A program made the translations under genes and the position numbers. From Planctomycetota bacterium (GTDB taxonomy: Bacteria > Planctomycetota > JAJSAM01): a stretch of 12,670 nt of DNA. Location: the NCBI GenBank assembly GCA_029932425.1, contig JAOZQC010000032.1, positions 1 to 12,670 on the forward strand, written 5' to 3'. Of the stretch, positions 7,369 to 12,670 are shown one piece after another. How positions within the stretch are numbered: position 1 is the first letter of the stretch; each line of letters begins with the position of its first letter. The notes beneath the pieces are model-generated. The model did not search any database. It saw nothing but the letters and a program-made list of their open reading frames with translations, and was not told the DNA's origin.

Positions 7369-8196
7369 TCAGTGTACGATGAGCGGCTTGCACTCCTTCG
7401 AGGGCCAGCCGCCGCGATCAAGCAGGTCCTCGATGTGGCGGGACTCCAGGCGGAACTCCTTCGGGATGTCCTTCACACGGGGAGAGGTGCCCGGGTGGAT
7501 CTCCTTGGTGCGCAGGTCCATGACGAAGATGTCCTCTCCCGGGGCGGGGGCGGAGAGGATCTTCTCGGCCGGAACGAGATCGAAGATGGTGTTCCGGAGC
7601 TCGGAGAGCTCCTTCTTCGTGGTCCCCGCCAGCACCACCTCCTTCACCCGGTTGTGCCCCACCACCGTGTAGGTCTCCGTGCCGAGCCAGGGCTCTTTCC
7701 CCTCGTAGCGATCCTCGAGATCGTAGAGGTCCGCCTCGCGGATCGCCCGGTACGCCCGCTGGAGTTCCTCCGGCTTCAGGGTGAGCTCGCCGGAGCGCTC
7801 CCCCGAGTAGGGTTTCTTGTACCGCACCGTGTACCGGACGAGTCCCCCCACCTCGATCTCGATGTGCACGAAGCCGAGCCGGGGGCCCGCCGGCTTCGTC
7901 GGGGCCGGACCGGGCTTCCCGGGGGGAGTCCCGGGCTTCGCCGCCGCCGGACCGGGCTTCCCGGCGGGGGTCCCCGGCTTCACTCCCGCGGGCTCGGGCT
8001 TCTCGGCGCCCTTCGCGGGCGGCTTCTCCACGACCGCCTTCGGCGGAGGAGGAGGCTCGGGGGCGTTCTCCCGGTCCATCTCGTACGTGAAGAGGAAGTC
8101 GATGGGGACCTCGTCCTCGGGCAGAGGCTGGTTGCTCGCGCACGACGCGAGCAGGACACCCGCGATCAGGAAGCACACCCTTCGGATGGTCAGCAT
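7369..8196 (-). CDS. Lipoprotein with Pro-rich repeat linker and conserved C-terminal domain of unknown function
   Basis: A 275-residue protein. Residues 1-19 are a lipoprotein signal peptide: basic start, hydrophobic core, then lipobox LASC with C19 as the acylation site. Asn22 rather than Asp follows, giving no obvious Lol-avoidance signal, so outer-membrane anchoring is likely if the cell is diderm. Residues about 45-105 are a Pro/Lys/Ala-rich extended linker with a 14-residue repeat (KPGTPAGKPGPA, KPGTPPGKPGPA). Residues about 108-250 are a folded domain starting 'GFVHIEIEVGGLVRYTVRYK', with 'LKPEELQRAYRAIREADLYD', reminiscent of DUF6438-type extracytoplasmic domains (low certainty). The tail has C269 near the end. 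AGGAGGAG lies 8 nt before the ATG. It follows the second pseudokinase gene on the same strand after 126 bp. Function unknown. Confidence 0.82.
   Translation of the reverse strand: MLTIRRVCFLIAGVLLASCASNQPLPEDEVPIDFLFTYEMDRENAPEPPPPPKAVVEKPPAKGAEKPEPAGVKPGTPAGKPGPAAAKPGTPPGKPGPAPTKPAGPRLGFVHIEIEVGGLVRYTVRYKKPYSGERSGELTLKPEELQRAYRAIREADLYDLEDRYEGKEPWLGTETYTVVGHNRVKEVVLAGTTKKELSELRNTIFDLVPAEKILSAPAPGEDIFVMDLRTKEIHPGTSPRVKDIPKEFRLESRHIEDLLDRGGWPSKECKPLIVH
7904..7987 (-). repeat. Two 42-bp tandem repeats inside the lipoprotein gene
   Basis: Units at 7904-7945 and 7946-7987 both begin GCCGGACCGGGCTTCCC on the plus strand and encode the 14-residue Pro-rich linker repeat. A decayed third copy follows toward 8010. 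Such repeats expand and contract by slippage, so linker length probably varies between relatives. Confidence 0.7.
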
Positions 8197-8228
8197 GGGA
8201 GCATCTCCTCCTCCACACCGGAGGCGGG

Positions 8229-8234
8229 ATCATA
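8229..8234 (-). promoter_or_regulatory. Candidate -10 box for the lipoprotein gene
   Basis: Minus-strand TATGAT (5 of 6 to TATAAT) lies 32 bp before the ATG at 8196. No good -35 box is present at 16-18 bp. Just upstream, TTGTC (8261-8257) and GACAA (8246-8242) form an inverted repeat that could be an activator or repressor site. Weak evidence. Confidence 0.3.
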
Positions 8235-8269
8235 CGCCAGGTTGTCGGCGATACCAGACAATTCGTAAC

Positions 8270-8287
8270 CCCCGGCACCCCCCGGGG
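8270..8287 (-). terminator. Weak hairpin downstream of the second pseudokinase gene
   Basis: Minus strand CCCCGG-GGGGTG-CCGGGG, a 6-bp GC stem 36 bp after the pseudokinase stop codon. No T-run follows, so it may be only a weak terminator or chance in GC-rich sequence. Confidence 0.25.
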
Positions 8288-8322
8288 CAAGGCAAAGGCG
8301 GCTGCGGGACGGCCGGATCGCC

Positions 8323-9147
8323 TCAGCGGCGGCGGCGGCGGAGACGTCCGGGACGCCGGCCGCGGGGGCTGAAGGCGGGGGGGGCGGGCTCCTCGATCTT
8401 CCGCAGGGCGATCTCCAGGACTTCCACCAGCTTCCCGGGCGGAGCCGGCCGATCGTCCGGCCGGAGGGCGGTCATCCGTTCGATGACCTCCCGGGTGGAG
8501 GGGCGCCACCGCGCCCGCTCCTCCCGGAGCGGCCGGAGGAGGGGATCCTCGTCCCGGGGCGGGGTCTCCTCCCCGGGGGATCGTCCGGTGAGCATGAAGC
8601 GGAGCACTCGTCCGAGCGAGTAGATGTCCGCGCGCGCGTCGGGACGGCTCCCGGCCAGGACCTCGGGGGCCCGGTAGTCCTCCGCGCCCGTCATCTCGTT
8701 GCGGTCCCAGGCGAACCCCCGGAGCTTGGGCGTCCCGCCCCGCGCGATCTGGACGGCCCGCGGGCCGATCGCACCGTGGACGAGCCCCGCCCCCGCGGCG
8801 GCGGCCAGCCCCCGGGCGGCTCCCAGGGCGATCTCCAGGGACCGGGGCTCGGGAATGGCCCCGGTCCGGAAGACCACCTCGCCCACGGAAGGGCCCTCGA
8901 CCCACTCCGTCACGAGGAAGCTCCCCTCGGAGCAGGGACCGAAGTCGATGCCCGAGATGAGGTGGGGATGGGTGAGGGAGGCACAGGTCCGGGCGAGCCG
9001 GATCGTCTCCGACTCCTCATCCTGGGGGGGGAGGAGGGTCAGGAGCACGATGCGGTCGAGGCTCACCTGCCGGGCGCGGAAAGCGCGTCCGAAGGCGTTG
9101 GGAACGAGCTCTTCCAGAATCTCGTAGCCGGGGATTTCGGTCGTCAC
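8323..9147 (-). CDS. Degenerate Ser/Thr kinase-like protein (pseudokinase)
   Basis: A 274-residue soluble protein consisting almost wholly of a kinase-fold domain. It opens with 'IPGYEILEELVPNAFGRAFRARQ' (a decayed glycine loop), then a beta-3 strand with Thr (T37) where the ATP-anchoring Lys should be, LTHPHLI (58-64), HGAIGPRA (124-131) in place of HRDLKPEN, GFA (144-146) in place of DFG, YRAPEVL (158-164) and ADIYSLGRVLRFMLTG (173-188). All three catalytic anchors (Lys, HRD Asp, DFG Asp) are missing, while the structural APE and D174 remain, so it should fold but not catalyse. The C terminus is strongly basic (GRLRRRRR), perhaps for membrane or nucleic-acid contact. The start is GTG with no Shine-Dalgarno; an ATG 8 nt upstream is out of frame and stops at once. 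The lipoprotein gene follows. Confidence 0.82.
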   Translation of the reverse strand: MTTEIPGYEILEELVPNAFGRAFRARQVSLDRIVLLTLLPPQDEESETIRLARTCASLTHPHLISGIDFGPCSEGSFLVTEWVEGPSVGEVVFRTGAIPEPRSLEIALGAARGLAAAAGAGLVHGAIGPRAVQIARGGTPKLRGFAWDRNEMTGAEDYRAPEVLAGSRPDARADIYSLGRVLRFMLTGRSPGEETPPRDEDPLLRPLREERARWRPSTREVIERMTALRPDDRPAPPGKLVEVLEIALRKIEEPAPPAFSPRGRRPGRLRRRRR

Positions 9148-9151
9148 GGGG

Positions 9152-9179
9152 CCATCGTACCCGAAGCCGGGAGAGAAGT
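9152..9179 (-). promoter_or_regulatory. Candidate promoter giving a leaderless pseudokinase mRNA
   Basis: On the minus strand TTACTT and TACGAT are separated by 16 bp, and the GTG start follows the -10-like box by only 6 nt. With no Shine-Dalgarno present, a transcript beginning at the start codon would fit. Both boxes are imperfect, so this is speculative. Confidence 0.22.
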
Positions 9180-9242
9180 AAGGGCCAGGGAGCTGAAAGG
9201 GAAAGTGTGTTGGAAAGAGGGGATAAGCGTGCCTGGCCCTTA
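9179..9242. repeat. 64-bp element with 11-bp perfect terminal inverted repeats
   Basis: TAAGGGCCAGG (9179-9189) and CCTGGCCCTTA (9232-9242) are perfect inverted repeats enclosing a 42-bp, purine-rich, C-poor interior that differs from the GC-rich surroundings. The arms begin and end with TA, as would be left by a TA-targeting element, though this cannot be told apart from an ordinary inverted repeat. It lies in the gap between a minus-strand and a plus-strand gene and contains no coding sequence. Confidence 0.55.
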
Positions 9243-9273
9243 GAGTTTCGGTCGTCTCTGGAAAGAGCGGTCT

Positions 9274-9288
9274 CCTGCGTCCCGCAGG
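9274..9288. other. Small perfect hairpin in the region upstream of the dGTPase gene
   Basis: CCTGCG-TCC-CGCAGG, a 6-bp stem with 3-nt loop. It is one of three stem-loops in the non-coding gap 9148-9425. Role unknown. Confidence 0.35.
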
Positions 9289-9329
9289 CCTGCAACCCCG
9301 GTGCCGATGGGATCCCCCCCCGGCCCCCC

Positions 9330-9356
9330 CTTTTCCGCCGAAACGGGGCGGAAGGG
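9330..9356 (+). other. Stem-loop upstream of the dGTPase gene
   Basis: TTCCGCC (9333-9339) pairs with GGCGGAA (9347-9353) across a 7-nt loop, with further G-U and C-G pairs outward. It lies 70 bp before the dGTPase start, so it would be in the leader if transcription starts upstream, or act as a terminator for incoming transcripts. No T-run follows. Confidence 0.3.
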
Positions 9357-9425
9357 ACTGCCGGACCGGGCGCCGATGCGTTTACATTGTCAATCGCGCT
9401 TTACGGCGCCGGGGAGAGAACGCGC

Positions 9426-10568
9426 ATGATCACGAGACGGATCCTCGAGGAGAGGGAGGAGCGGGACCTGCTCCCCTCCGCCATGAAGAGCCGCCTGTCC
9501 CGGGGGCGGCGCCATCCCGAGGCGGAGCACCCGTACCGGACGGCCTTCCAGCGGGACCGCGATCGCCTGATCCACTGCTCCGCGTTCCGGCGCCTGGAGT
9601 ACAAGACCCAGGTCTTCGTGAACCACGAGGGGGATTACTACCGCACCCGCCTGACCCACACCATGGAGGTGGTGCAGATCGCCCGCTCCATCTCCCGGGC
9701 CCTGGGGCTGAACGAGGACCTCACGGAGTGCCTGGCTCTCTGCCACGACCTCGGTCACGGTCCCTTCGGCCACTCCGGGGAGAGCGCCCTGAACGAGCTC
9801 ATGGCCGGGCACGGCGGCTTCGAGCACAACACCCACGGCCACCGCATCGTGGAGCACCTGGAGAAGCGCTATCCCGCGTTCCCGGGCCTGAACCTCACCT
9901 ACGAGGTCCGGGAGTCCATGCTGAAGCACGGCGCCCGGCCCGTGCCCGACGAGTTCCACCCCGAGGAGGCGCCGCTCCTCGAGGCCCGCGTGGCGGACCT
10001 CGCGGACCGCATCGCCTACAACAACCACGACCTGGACGACGGCCTCACCTCGGGGATCCTCACCGAGGACGCCATGCGGGGGATCACCATCGTGGACCGG
10101 GCGTTCCGGGCGGTGGAGGAGCGGTACCCCGGGCTCTCCGGGCCCGTACGGAACCACAGCGCCATCGTGTGGCTCATCAACTGGGCGGTGACGGATCTCA
10201 TCGATCACACGGCGCGGGAGCTCGACCGGAGGGGACTCGCTTCCGTGGAGGAGGTCCGGGCCTGCCCGGACCCCGTGGTGGGCTTCTCTCCGGAGGTGGA
10301 CGAACTCCAGGAGGAGCTCCACCAGGGGCTCTTCGAGCTCTTCTACAACCACTACCGGGTGGCGCGGATGCAGGAGAAGGCGAAGCGCTTCCTGCAGGAG
10401 CTCTTCCACGAGTTCCTCGCGAACCCGCGCATCCTTCCTCCCCGGGTCCAGCGCGCCGCGCGGGAGGCGGGGCTCCACCAGGCGGTCTGCGACTACGTGG
10501 CGGCCATGACGGACCGCGAGGCCCAGGGAGAGTACATCCGCATCTTCCACCCCTTCGAGCGCGTCTGA
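9426..10568 (+). CDS. dgt: dGTPase-family HD-domain deoxynucleoside triphosphohydrolase
   Basis: A 380-residue cytoplasmic protein, full length for the family. Enzymes of this family convert dNTPs (classically dGTP) to deoxynucleoside and triphosphate and help control dNTP pools. Visible signatures are the N-terminal HPYRTAFQRDRDRLIHCSAF with RRLEYKTQVF, RTRLTHTMEV (H78), the HD pair in CHDLGHGPFGH (H107, D108), GGFEHNTHG (131-138), TYEVRESMLKHG (158-169) and the DLADRIAYNNHDLDDG segment (191-206, metal-ligand Asp). All HD metal residues are present. The frame is open upstream to 9207, but that extension is not family-like; the ATG at 9426, with GGGGAG about 8-9 nt upstream, matches the normal N terminus. 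Exact dNTP specificity cannot be read from the sequence. It converges on sfsA with a 25-bp gap. Confidence 0.95.
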   Translation: MITRRILEEREERDLLPSAMKSRLSRGRRHPEAEHPYRTAFQRDRDRLIHCSAFRRLEYKTQVFVNHEGDYYRTRLTHTMEVVQIARSISRALGLNEDLTECLALCHDLGHGPFGHSGESALNELMAGHGGFEHNTHGHRIVEHLEKRYPAFPGLNLTYEVRESMLKHGARPVPDEFHPEEAPLLEARVADLADRIAYNNHDLDDGLTSGILTEDAMRGITIVDRAFRAVEERYPGLSGPVRNHSAIVWLINWAVTDLIDHTARELDRRGLASVEEVRACPDPVVGFSPEVDELQEELHQGLFELFYNHYRVARMQEKAKRFLQELFHEFLANPRILPPRVQRAAREAGLHQAVCDYVAAMTDREAQGEYIRIFHPFERV

Positions 10569-10593
10569 GAGGGAGACGATGGGGCCCCGGTCC

Positions 10594-11304
10594 TCACCCC
10601 TGCGCGGGGTGCACCTCGAAGGGGATCCGCCCGGCCAGGGTGATCCCGCTCCGCCCCACCTTCGCCCGGTAGGCGAGGGCGGTGACTCCGGCCTCGAGGG
10701 CCCGTTCCAGGGCCTCGGCGTAGGCGGGGTCGATGCGGCGGGCGGGCCCCGCCCGATGGCAGTCCCCCCGGTTCACGAGGTAGAGCATGACCGCCCGGTG
10801 GCCCTCCCGGACCCGCTCGGCGAGCTCCCGGAGATGCGCCCGGCCCCGGGCCGTCACCGCGTCCGGGAACAGGGCCGTGCCCCCCTCGGCGAGCGTCACG
10901 TTCTTCACCTCCACGTAGCAGAGCCGATCGCCGTCCCGGAGCAGGAAGTCCACGCGGCGGCACTCCCCCAGGGGGGCCTCCGGCCGGATCTCCGGCCAGG
11001 CGGCGAGCTCGGGGATGCGGCGCCGCCGGAGCGCTTCCTCCACCACCCGGTTCGTCCGCAGGGTGTTCACCCCCACCCAGATCCGTCCCACCCGGGCCAG
11101 TTCGAACGTGTAGGCGAGTCTCCGCCGCGGATTGTCGCTCCTCGAGAGCAAGACCCGGCCTCCCGGCCTCAGGATCCCCTGCATTCGGCCGGGGTTGGGG
11201 CAGTGAGCGGTCACCTGCGCGCCTCCGGAGAGACGGACGTCGGCGAGGAACCGCTGGTAGCGGCGCACCAGGCGGCCCGGGACGAGAGGCGAGGGGAACT
11301 TCAC
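10594..11304 (-). CDS. sfsA: SfsA family protein (sugar fermentation stimulation protein A)
   Basis: A 236-residue protein, the usual family length. Family blocks in order are AHCPNPGRM (33-41; normally HCPNTGRM), YTFELARVG (65-73), VGVNTLRTNRVVEEAL (77-92), CRRVDFLL (115-122), YVEVKNVTLAEGG (130-142), FPDAVTARGRAHLREL (146-161) and RRIDPAYAEAL (189-199). D119 and the E132-x-K134 pair form a PD-(D/E)XK-type nuclease site, consistent with reports of DNA binding or nuclease activity for the family; the physiological role is unsettled. The start is GTG, with GGGAG 10 nt upstream. The gene has its own promoter and a long leader holding a c-di-GMP-I riboswitch. Its downstream neighbour is convergent, so it is probably monocistronic. 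Confidence 0.95.
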   Translation of the reverse strand: MKFPSPLVPGRLVRRYQRFLADVRLSGGAQVTAHCPNPGRMQGILRPGGRVLLSRSDNPRRRLAYTFELARVGRIWVGVNTLRTNRVVEEALRRRRIPELAAWPEIRPEAPLGECRRVDFLLRDGDRLCYVEVKNVTLAEGGTALFPDAVTARGRAHLRELAERVREGHRAVMLYLVNRGDCHRAGPARRIDPAYAEALERALEAGVTALAYRAKVGRSGITLAGRIPFEVHPAQG

Positions 11305-11308
11305 GGTG

Positions 11309-11319
11309 GGGAAACTCCC
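11309..11319 (-). promoter_or_regulatory. sfsA ribosome-binding site within a small hairpin
   Basis: Minus-strand GGGA-GTT-TCCC places the likely Shine-Dalgarno (GGGAG, 11319-11315) in a 4-bp stem just before the GTG start. It could dampen initiation or take part in switching; the stem is short, so this is tentative. Confidence 0.35.
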
Positions 11320-11335
11320 GCGGCCCGGAACGCGA

Positions 11336-11372
11336 GACGGCCCTCACCGCGCACGTGGCGATGAGGGCCGTC
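11336..11372 (-). terminator. Strong hairpin between the riboswitch and sfsA, candidate expression platform
   Basis: GACGGCCCTCA and TGAGGGCCGTC form a perfect 11-bp stem around a 15-nt loop, located 10 nt after the aptamer and 31 nt before the sfsA start. It resembles a terminator stem but lacks a T-run. The aptamer's 3' edge GAGAC (11387-11383) can pair with GTCTC (11338-11334), which overlaps the last bases of this stem, so aptamer folding and hairpin formation may compete. The mechanism is inferred. Confidence 0.5.
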
Positions 11373-11381
11373 CCCGGGATC

Positions 11382-11474
11382 GGTCTCCTCGGCAGCCGGG
11401 CTGCCCGGTCGAGACTCCCGGGCCCCTTGCTTTGCGTCCCCGCCTCGCGGCGGGTTTGCCCTTTTTCCGGTACC
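11382..11474 (-). ncRNA. Cyclic-di-GMP-I (GEMM-I) riboswitch aptamer in the sfsA leader
   Basis: Reading the minus strand: AGGGCAAACC (11462-11453), stem P2 CCCGCC/GGCGGG (11454-11449 with 11444-11439) capped by a GCGA tetraloop of the GNRA type used for tertiary docking, then GACGCAAAGC (11438-11429), a P3 stem GCCCGG/CCGGGC (11423-11418 with 11408-11403), and the closing AGCCCGGCTGCCG (11402-11390). These are the conserved elements of the GEMM-I class in correct order. By my alignment to the Vibrio Vc2 aptamer, the G20 equivalent is G11460 and the A47 equivalent is A11433, which favours c-di-GMP over cGAMP. P1 is weak (CGG with CCG, GGT with ACC). It lies between a promoter and sfsA. Confidence 0.9.
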
Positions 11475-11498
11475 TCCCAGACTTGGAGAGAGAACAGG

Positions 11499-11515
11499 AG
11501 AACGCAGAGCGTTCT
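11499..11515 (-). other. Hairpin in the sfsA leader upstream of the aptamer
   Basis: AGAACGC-TCT-GCGTTCT, a perfect 7-bp stem with 3-nt loop, between the predicted transcription start and the riboswitch. It may stabilise the 5' end of the mRNA. Confidence 0.4.
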
Positions 11516-11531
11516 TCAAGCTTGTACCAAC

Positions 11532-11560
11532 ATATTACTGTGTGACCCTAGGTATGTCAA
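11532..11560 (-). promoter_or_regulatory. Sigma-70-type promoter for the riboswitch-sfsA transcript
   Basis: Minus strand: a perfect TTGACA -35 (11560-11555), a 17-bp spacer and a TAATAT -10-like box (11537-11532). The predicted start near 11525 gives a leader of about 220 nt containing the complete aptamer. The local drop in GC content supports a real promoter. Confidence 0.75.
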
Positions 11561-11561
11561 C

Positions 11562-11580
11562 CGGGATTCCGAGAAACCCG
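11562..11580 (-). terminator. Weak hairpin after etfA
   Basis: Minus strand CGGGTTT-CTCGG-AATCCCG, a stem with one T-T mismatch, lying 35 bp after the etfA stop and directly against the sfsA -35 box. It may end etf transcription or be an operator. No T-run. Another inverted repeat, TAACTC/GAGTTA (11617-11612 with 11598-11593), begins at the etfA stop codon. Confidence 0.3.
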
Positions 11581-11614
11581 ATTGACCTCCCATAACTCCC
11601 ATCTTGCCAAAGAG

Positions 11615-12598
11615 TTACGAGGAGACTTTTTCTTTCACGGCCGCGATCAGGGCGGGGACGACGTCGAACACGTCGCCCACGATGCCGTAATCCGCCACCT
11701 GGAAGATCGGCGCCTCCGGGTCCTTGTTCACGGCCACGATGCACCGGGAGGAGGACATTCCCGCGAGGTGCTGGATTGCCCCCGAGATCCCCAGCGCCAC
11801 GTAGAGCTTCGGAGAGACGGTCTTCCCGGTCTGGCCCACCTGCTCGGAGTGCGGTCGCCAGCCCGCGTCCACCACCGCCCGGCTCGCCCCCACCACGCCC
11901 CCGAGGGCCTCCGCCAGCTCCTCGACGAGATGGAAGTGCTCGGGTCCCTTCATCCCCCGCCCCCCGGACACGATGATGTCCGCCTCCGTGAGGTCCACCT
12001 TCCGGACCTCCGGCGCCAGCACGTCCTTCACCACCGTCCGGATCGCTCCATCCCCGAAACCGGGAGCGAGGGCGATCACCTCCGCCTCTCCCTCTCCCTC
12101 CGCCGCAGGTTCGAACACGTTCGGCCTGAGGGAAACCACCACCGGGGCCGCCGCCGGGGCCACGGTGATCCGCGTCTTGCCCGCGTAGACGGGCCGGACG
12201 GCGACGAGACCGCCGTCCGGCGCCGACACCTCCACGGCGTCGGTGATGATCCCCGCGGAGATCCGCGCCGCGAGGGCGGGGCCCAGGTCCTTGCCCATGG
12301 CGGTGGCGGGGAGGAGGATAATCTCCGCCTCCGCCCGCTCCACCGCCGCCGCGAGGGCCGCCGAGTACCCGTCCGACGTGTAGCGGGCCAGGGCGGGATC
12401 CTCCACGGTGTAGATCCGCGGGACGCCGCAGCGACCGAGCTCCGCGGCGCGGTCCGTCGTATCCTCCCCCACGATCACCGCGGAGAAGGATGACCCCAGC
12501 TCCTCCGCCAGTCGGGCTCCCGCCCCCACCACCTCCCATGCGCTCTTCTTCAATCCGGAGTCCGCCGTCTCCGCGAAAGCCAGCACGCCGTTCGACAT
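11615..12598 (-). CDS. etfA: Electron transfer flavoprotein alpha subunit
   Basis: A 327-residue protein of normal length. The alpha subunit binds FAD and, with EtfB, passes electrons from acyl-CoA and other dehydrogenases to a membrane acceptor. The N-terminal domain opens 'GVLAFAETADSGLKKSAWEV'. The C-terminal FAD domain shows SGGRGMKGPEHF (211-222), GASRAVVDAGWRPHSEQVGQ (237-256), TGKTVSPKLYVALGISGAIQ (257-276) and the NKDPEAPIFQVADYGIVGD block (291-309), all standard contacts for the flavin. A GTG nine bases upstream (12607) is in frame, but it lies inside the Shine-Dalgarno sequence AAGGGGTG, which is 7 nt before ATG 12598, so ATG 12598 is taken as the start. It is 12 bp after the end of the upstream gene, hence one operon. 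Whether it is a standard or a bifurcating ETF cannot be decided here. Confidence 0.96.
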   Translation of the reverse strand: MSNGVLAFAETADSGLKKSAWEVVGAGARLAEELGSSFSAVIVGEDTTDRAAELGRCGVPRIYTVEDPALARYTSDGYSAALAAAVERAEAEIILLPATAMGKDLGPALAARISAGIITDAVEVSAPDGGLVAVRPVYAGKTRITVAPAAAPVVVSLRPNVFEPAAEGEGEAEVIALAPGFGDGAIRTVVKDVLAPEVRKVDLTEADIIVSGGRGMKGPEHFHLVEELAEALGGVVGASRAVVDAGWRPHSEQVGQTGKTVSPKLYVALGISGAIQHLAGMSSSRCIVAVNKDPEAPIFQVADYGIVGDVFDVVPALIAAVKEKVSS

Positions 12599-12610
12599 GA
12601 TCGTCACCCC

Positions 12611-12670
12611 TTAGAGAAGCTTCTGCTCTTCGGACAACGCCTGGATGAGCGCGGGGACCGCCTCCGCGCC
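12611..12670 (-). CDS. etfB: C-terminal end of probable electron transfer flavoprotein beta subunit (partial)
   Basis: The minus-strand frame ending in TAA (12613-12611) reads GAEAVPALIQALSEEQKLL, an amphipathic final helix like the C terminus of EtfB subunits ('...LVxxLREEAKVI'). The gene enters from beyond the window end. Identity rests mostly on position, since etfB usually sits immediately upstream of etfA with tight spacing. Only 19 residues are visible. Confidence 0.65.
   Translation of the reverse strand, partial: GAEAVPALIQALSEEQKLL

Noticed and set aside
9381..9395. AT-richer tract TTTACATTGTCA as dGTPase promoter
   Set aside because: -35-like hexamers occur, but no -10 box is found at 16-18 bp, and it is only about 35 bp from the start codon; too weak to list as a feature.
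9207..9425. 73-residue N-terminal extension of the dGTPase
   Set aside because: The frame is open, but the sequence is unlike any dGTPase N terminus and crosses several stem-loops; ATG 9426 has a ribosome-binding site and matches the family start.
11301..11545. Short open frames on both strands over the sfsA leader (72-79 codons)
   Set aside because: They overlap the conserved aptamer structure, which fully explains the sequence; they have no recognisable domain and atypical composition.
12599..12607. GTG start for etfA three codons upstream
   Set aside because: That GTG is part of the Shine-Dalgarno sequence AAGGGGTG serving the ATG at 12598.

Overview
The window is a very GC-rich stretch of bacterial chromosome (third codon positions are almost always G or C) with ten protein genes, two of them cut by the window edges. 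There are no tRNA or rRNA genes, no CRISPR array and no recognisable transposase. Gene content points to an uncultured, high-GC, Gram-negative-type bacterium: a lipoprotein with a lipobox, a secretin-like exported protein, HEAT-repeat proteins and degenerate Ser/Thr-kinase-like proteins. Such combinations are common in Planctomycetota and also occur in Myxococcota and Acidobacteriota. This lineage call is an inference and only tentative.

Layout. (1) 1-3022, plus strand: the 3' part of a HEAT-repeat protein gene, then an exported protein built from two copies of a secretin-like module. (2) 3003-5817, minus strand: a rhomboid intramembrane protease with an extra C-terminal domain, followed by a MEMO/AmmeMemoRadiSam-B protein carrying a PqqD-like N-terminal domain. 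The MEMO gene runs tail-to-tail into region 1 with a 20-bp overlap. (3) 5886-7019, plus strand: a kinase-like protein that lacks the catalytic Asp, divergent from the rhomboid. (4) 7020-7368: no gene, one strong palindrome. (5) 7369-9147, minus strand: a second, even more degenerate pseudokinase and a Pro-rich lipoprotein. (6) 9148-9425: non-coding, with several stem-loops including a TA-flanked 11-bp inverted repeat. (7) 9426-10568, plus strand: a dGTPase-family HD-domain phosphohydrolase. (8) 10594-11304, minus strand: sfsA. (9) 11305-11614: a long sfsA leader with a near-consensus sigma-70-type promoter, a cyclic-di-GMP-I (GEMM-I) riboswitch aptamer and a strong downstream hairpin. (10) 11615-12670, minus strand: etfA, preceded by the last codons of what is very probably etfB.

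The most interesting result is the riboswitch. It is a well-formed c-di-GMP-I aptamer (conserved AGGGCAAACC, a P2 stem capped by a GCGA tetraloop, then GACGCAAAGC) lying between a promoter and the start codon of sfsA. This suggests that sfsA, whose function is poorly understood, is under second-messenger control in this organism. The other notable theme is two kinase-like proteins in the same 3.3 kb that have independently lost catalytic residues and both carry HGA in place of HRD. Most of the window otherwise encodes ordinary housekeeping or envelope proteins.
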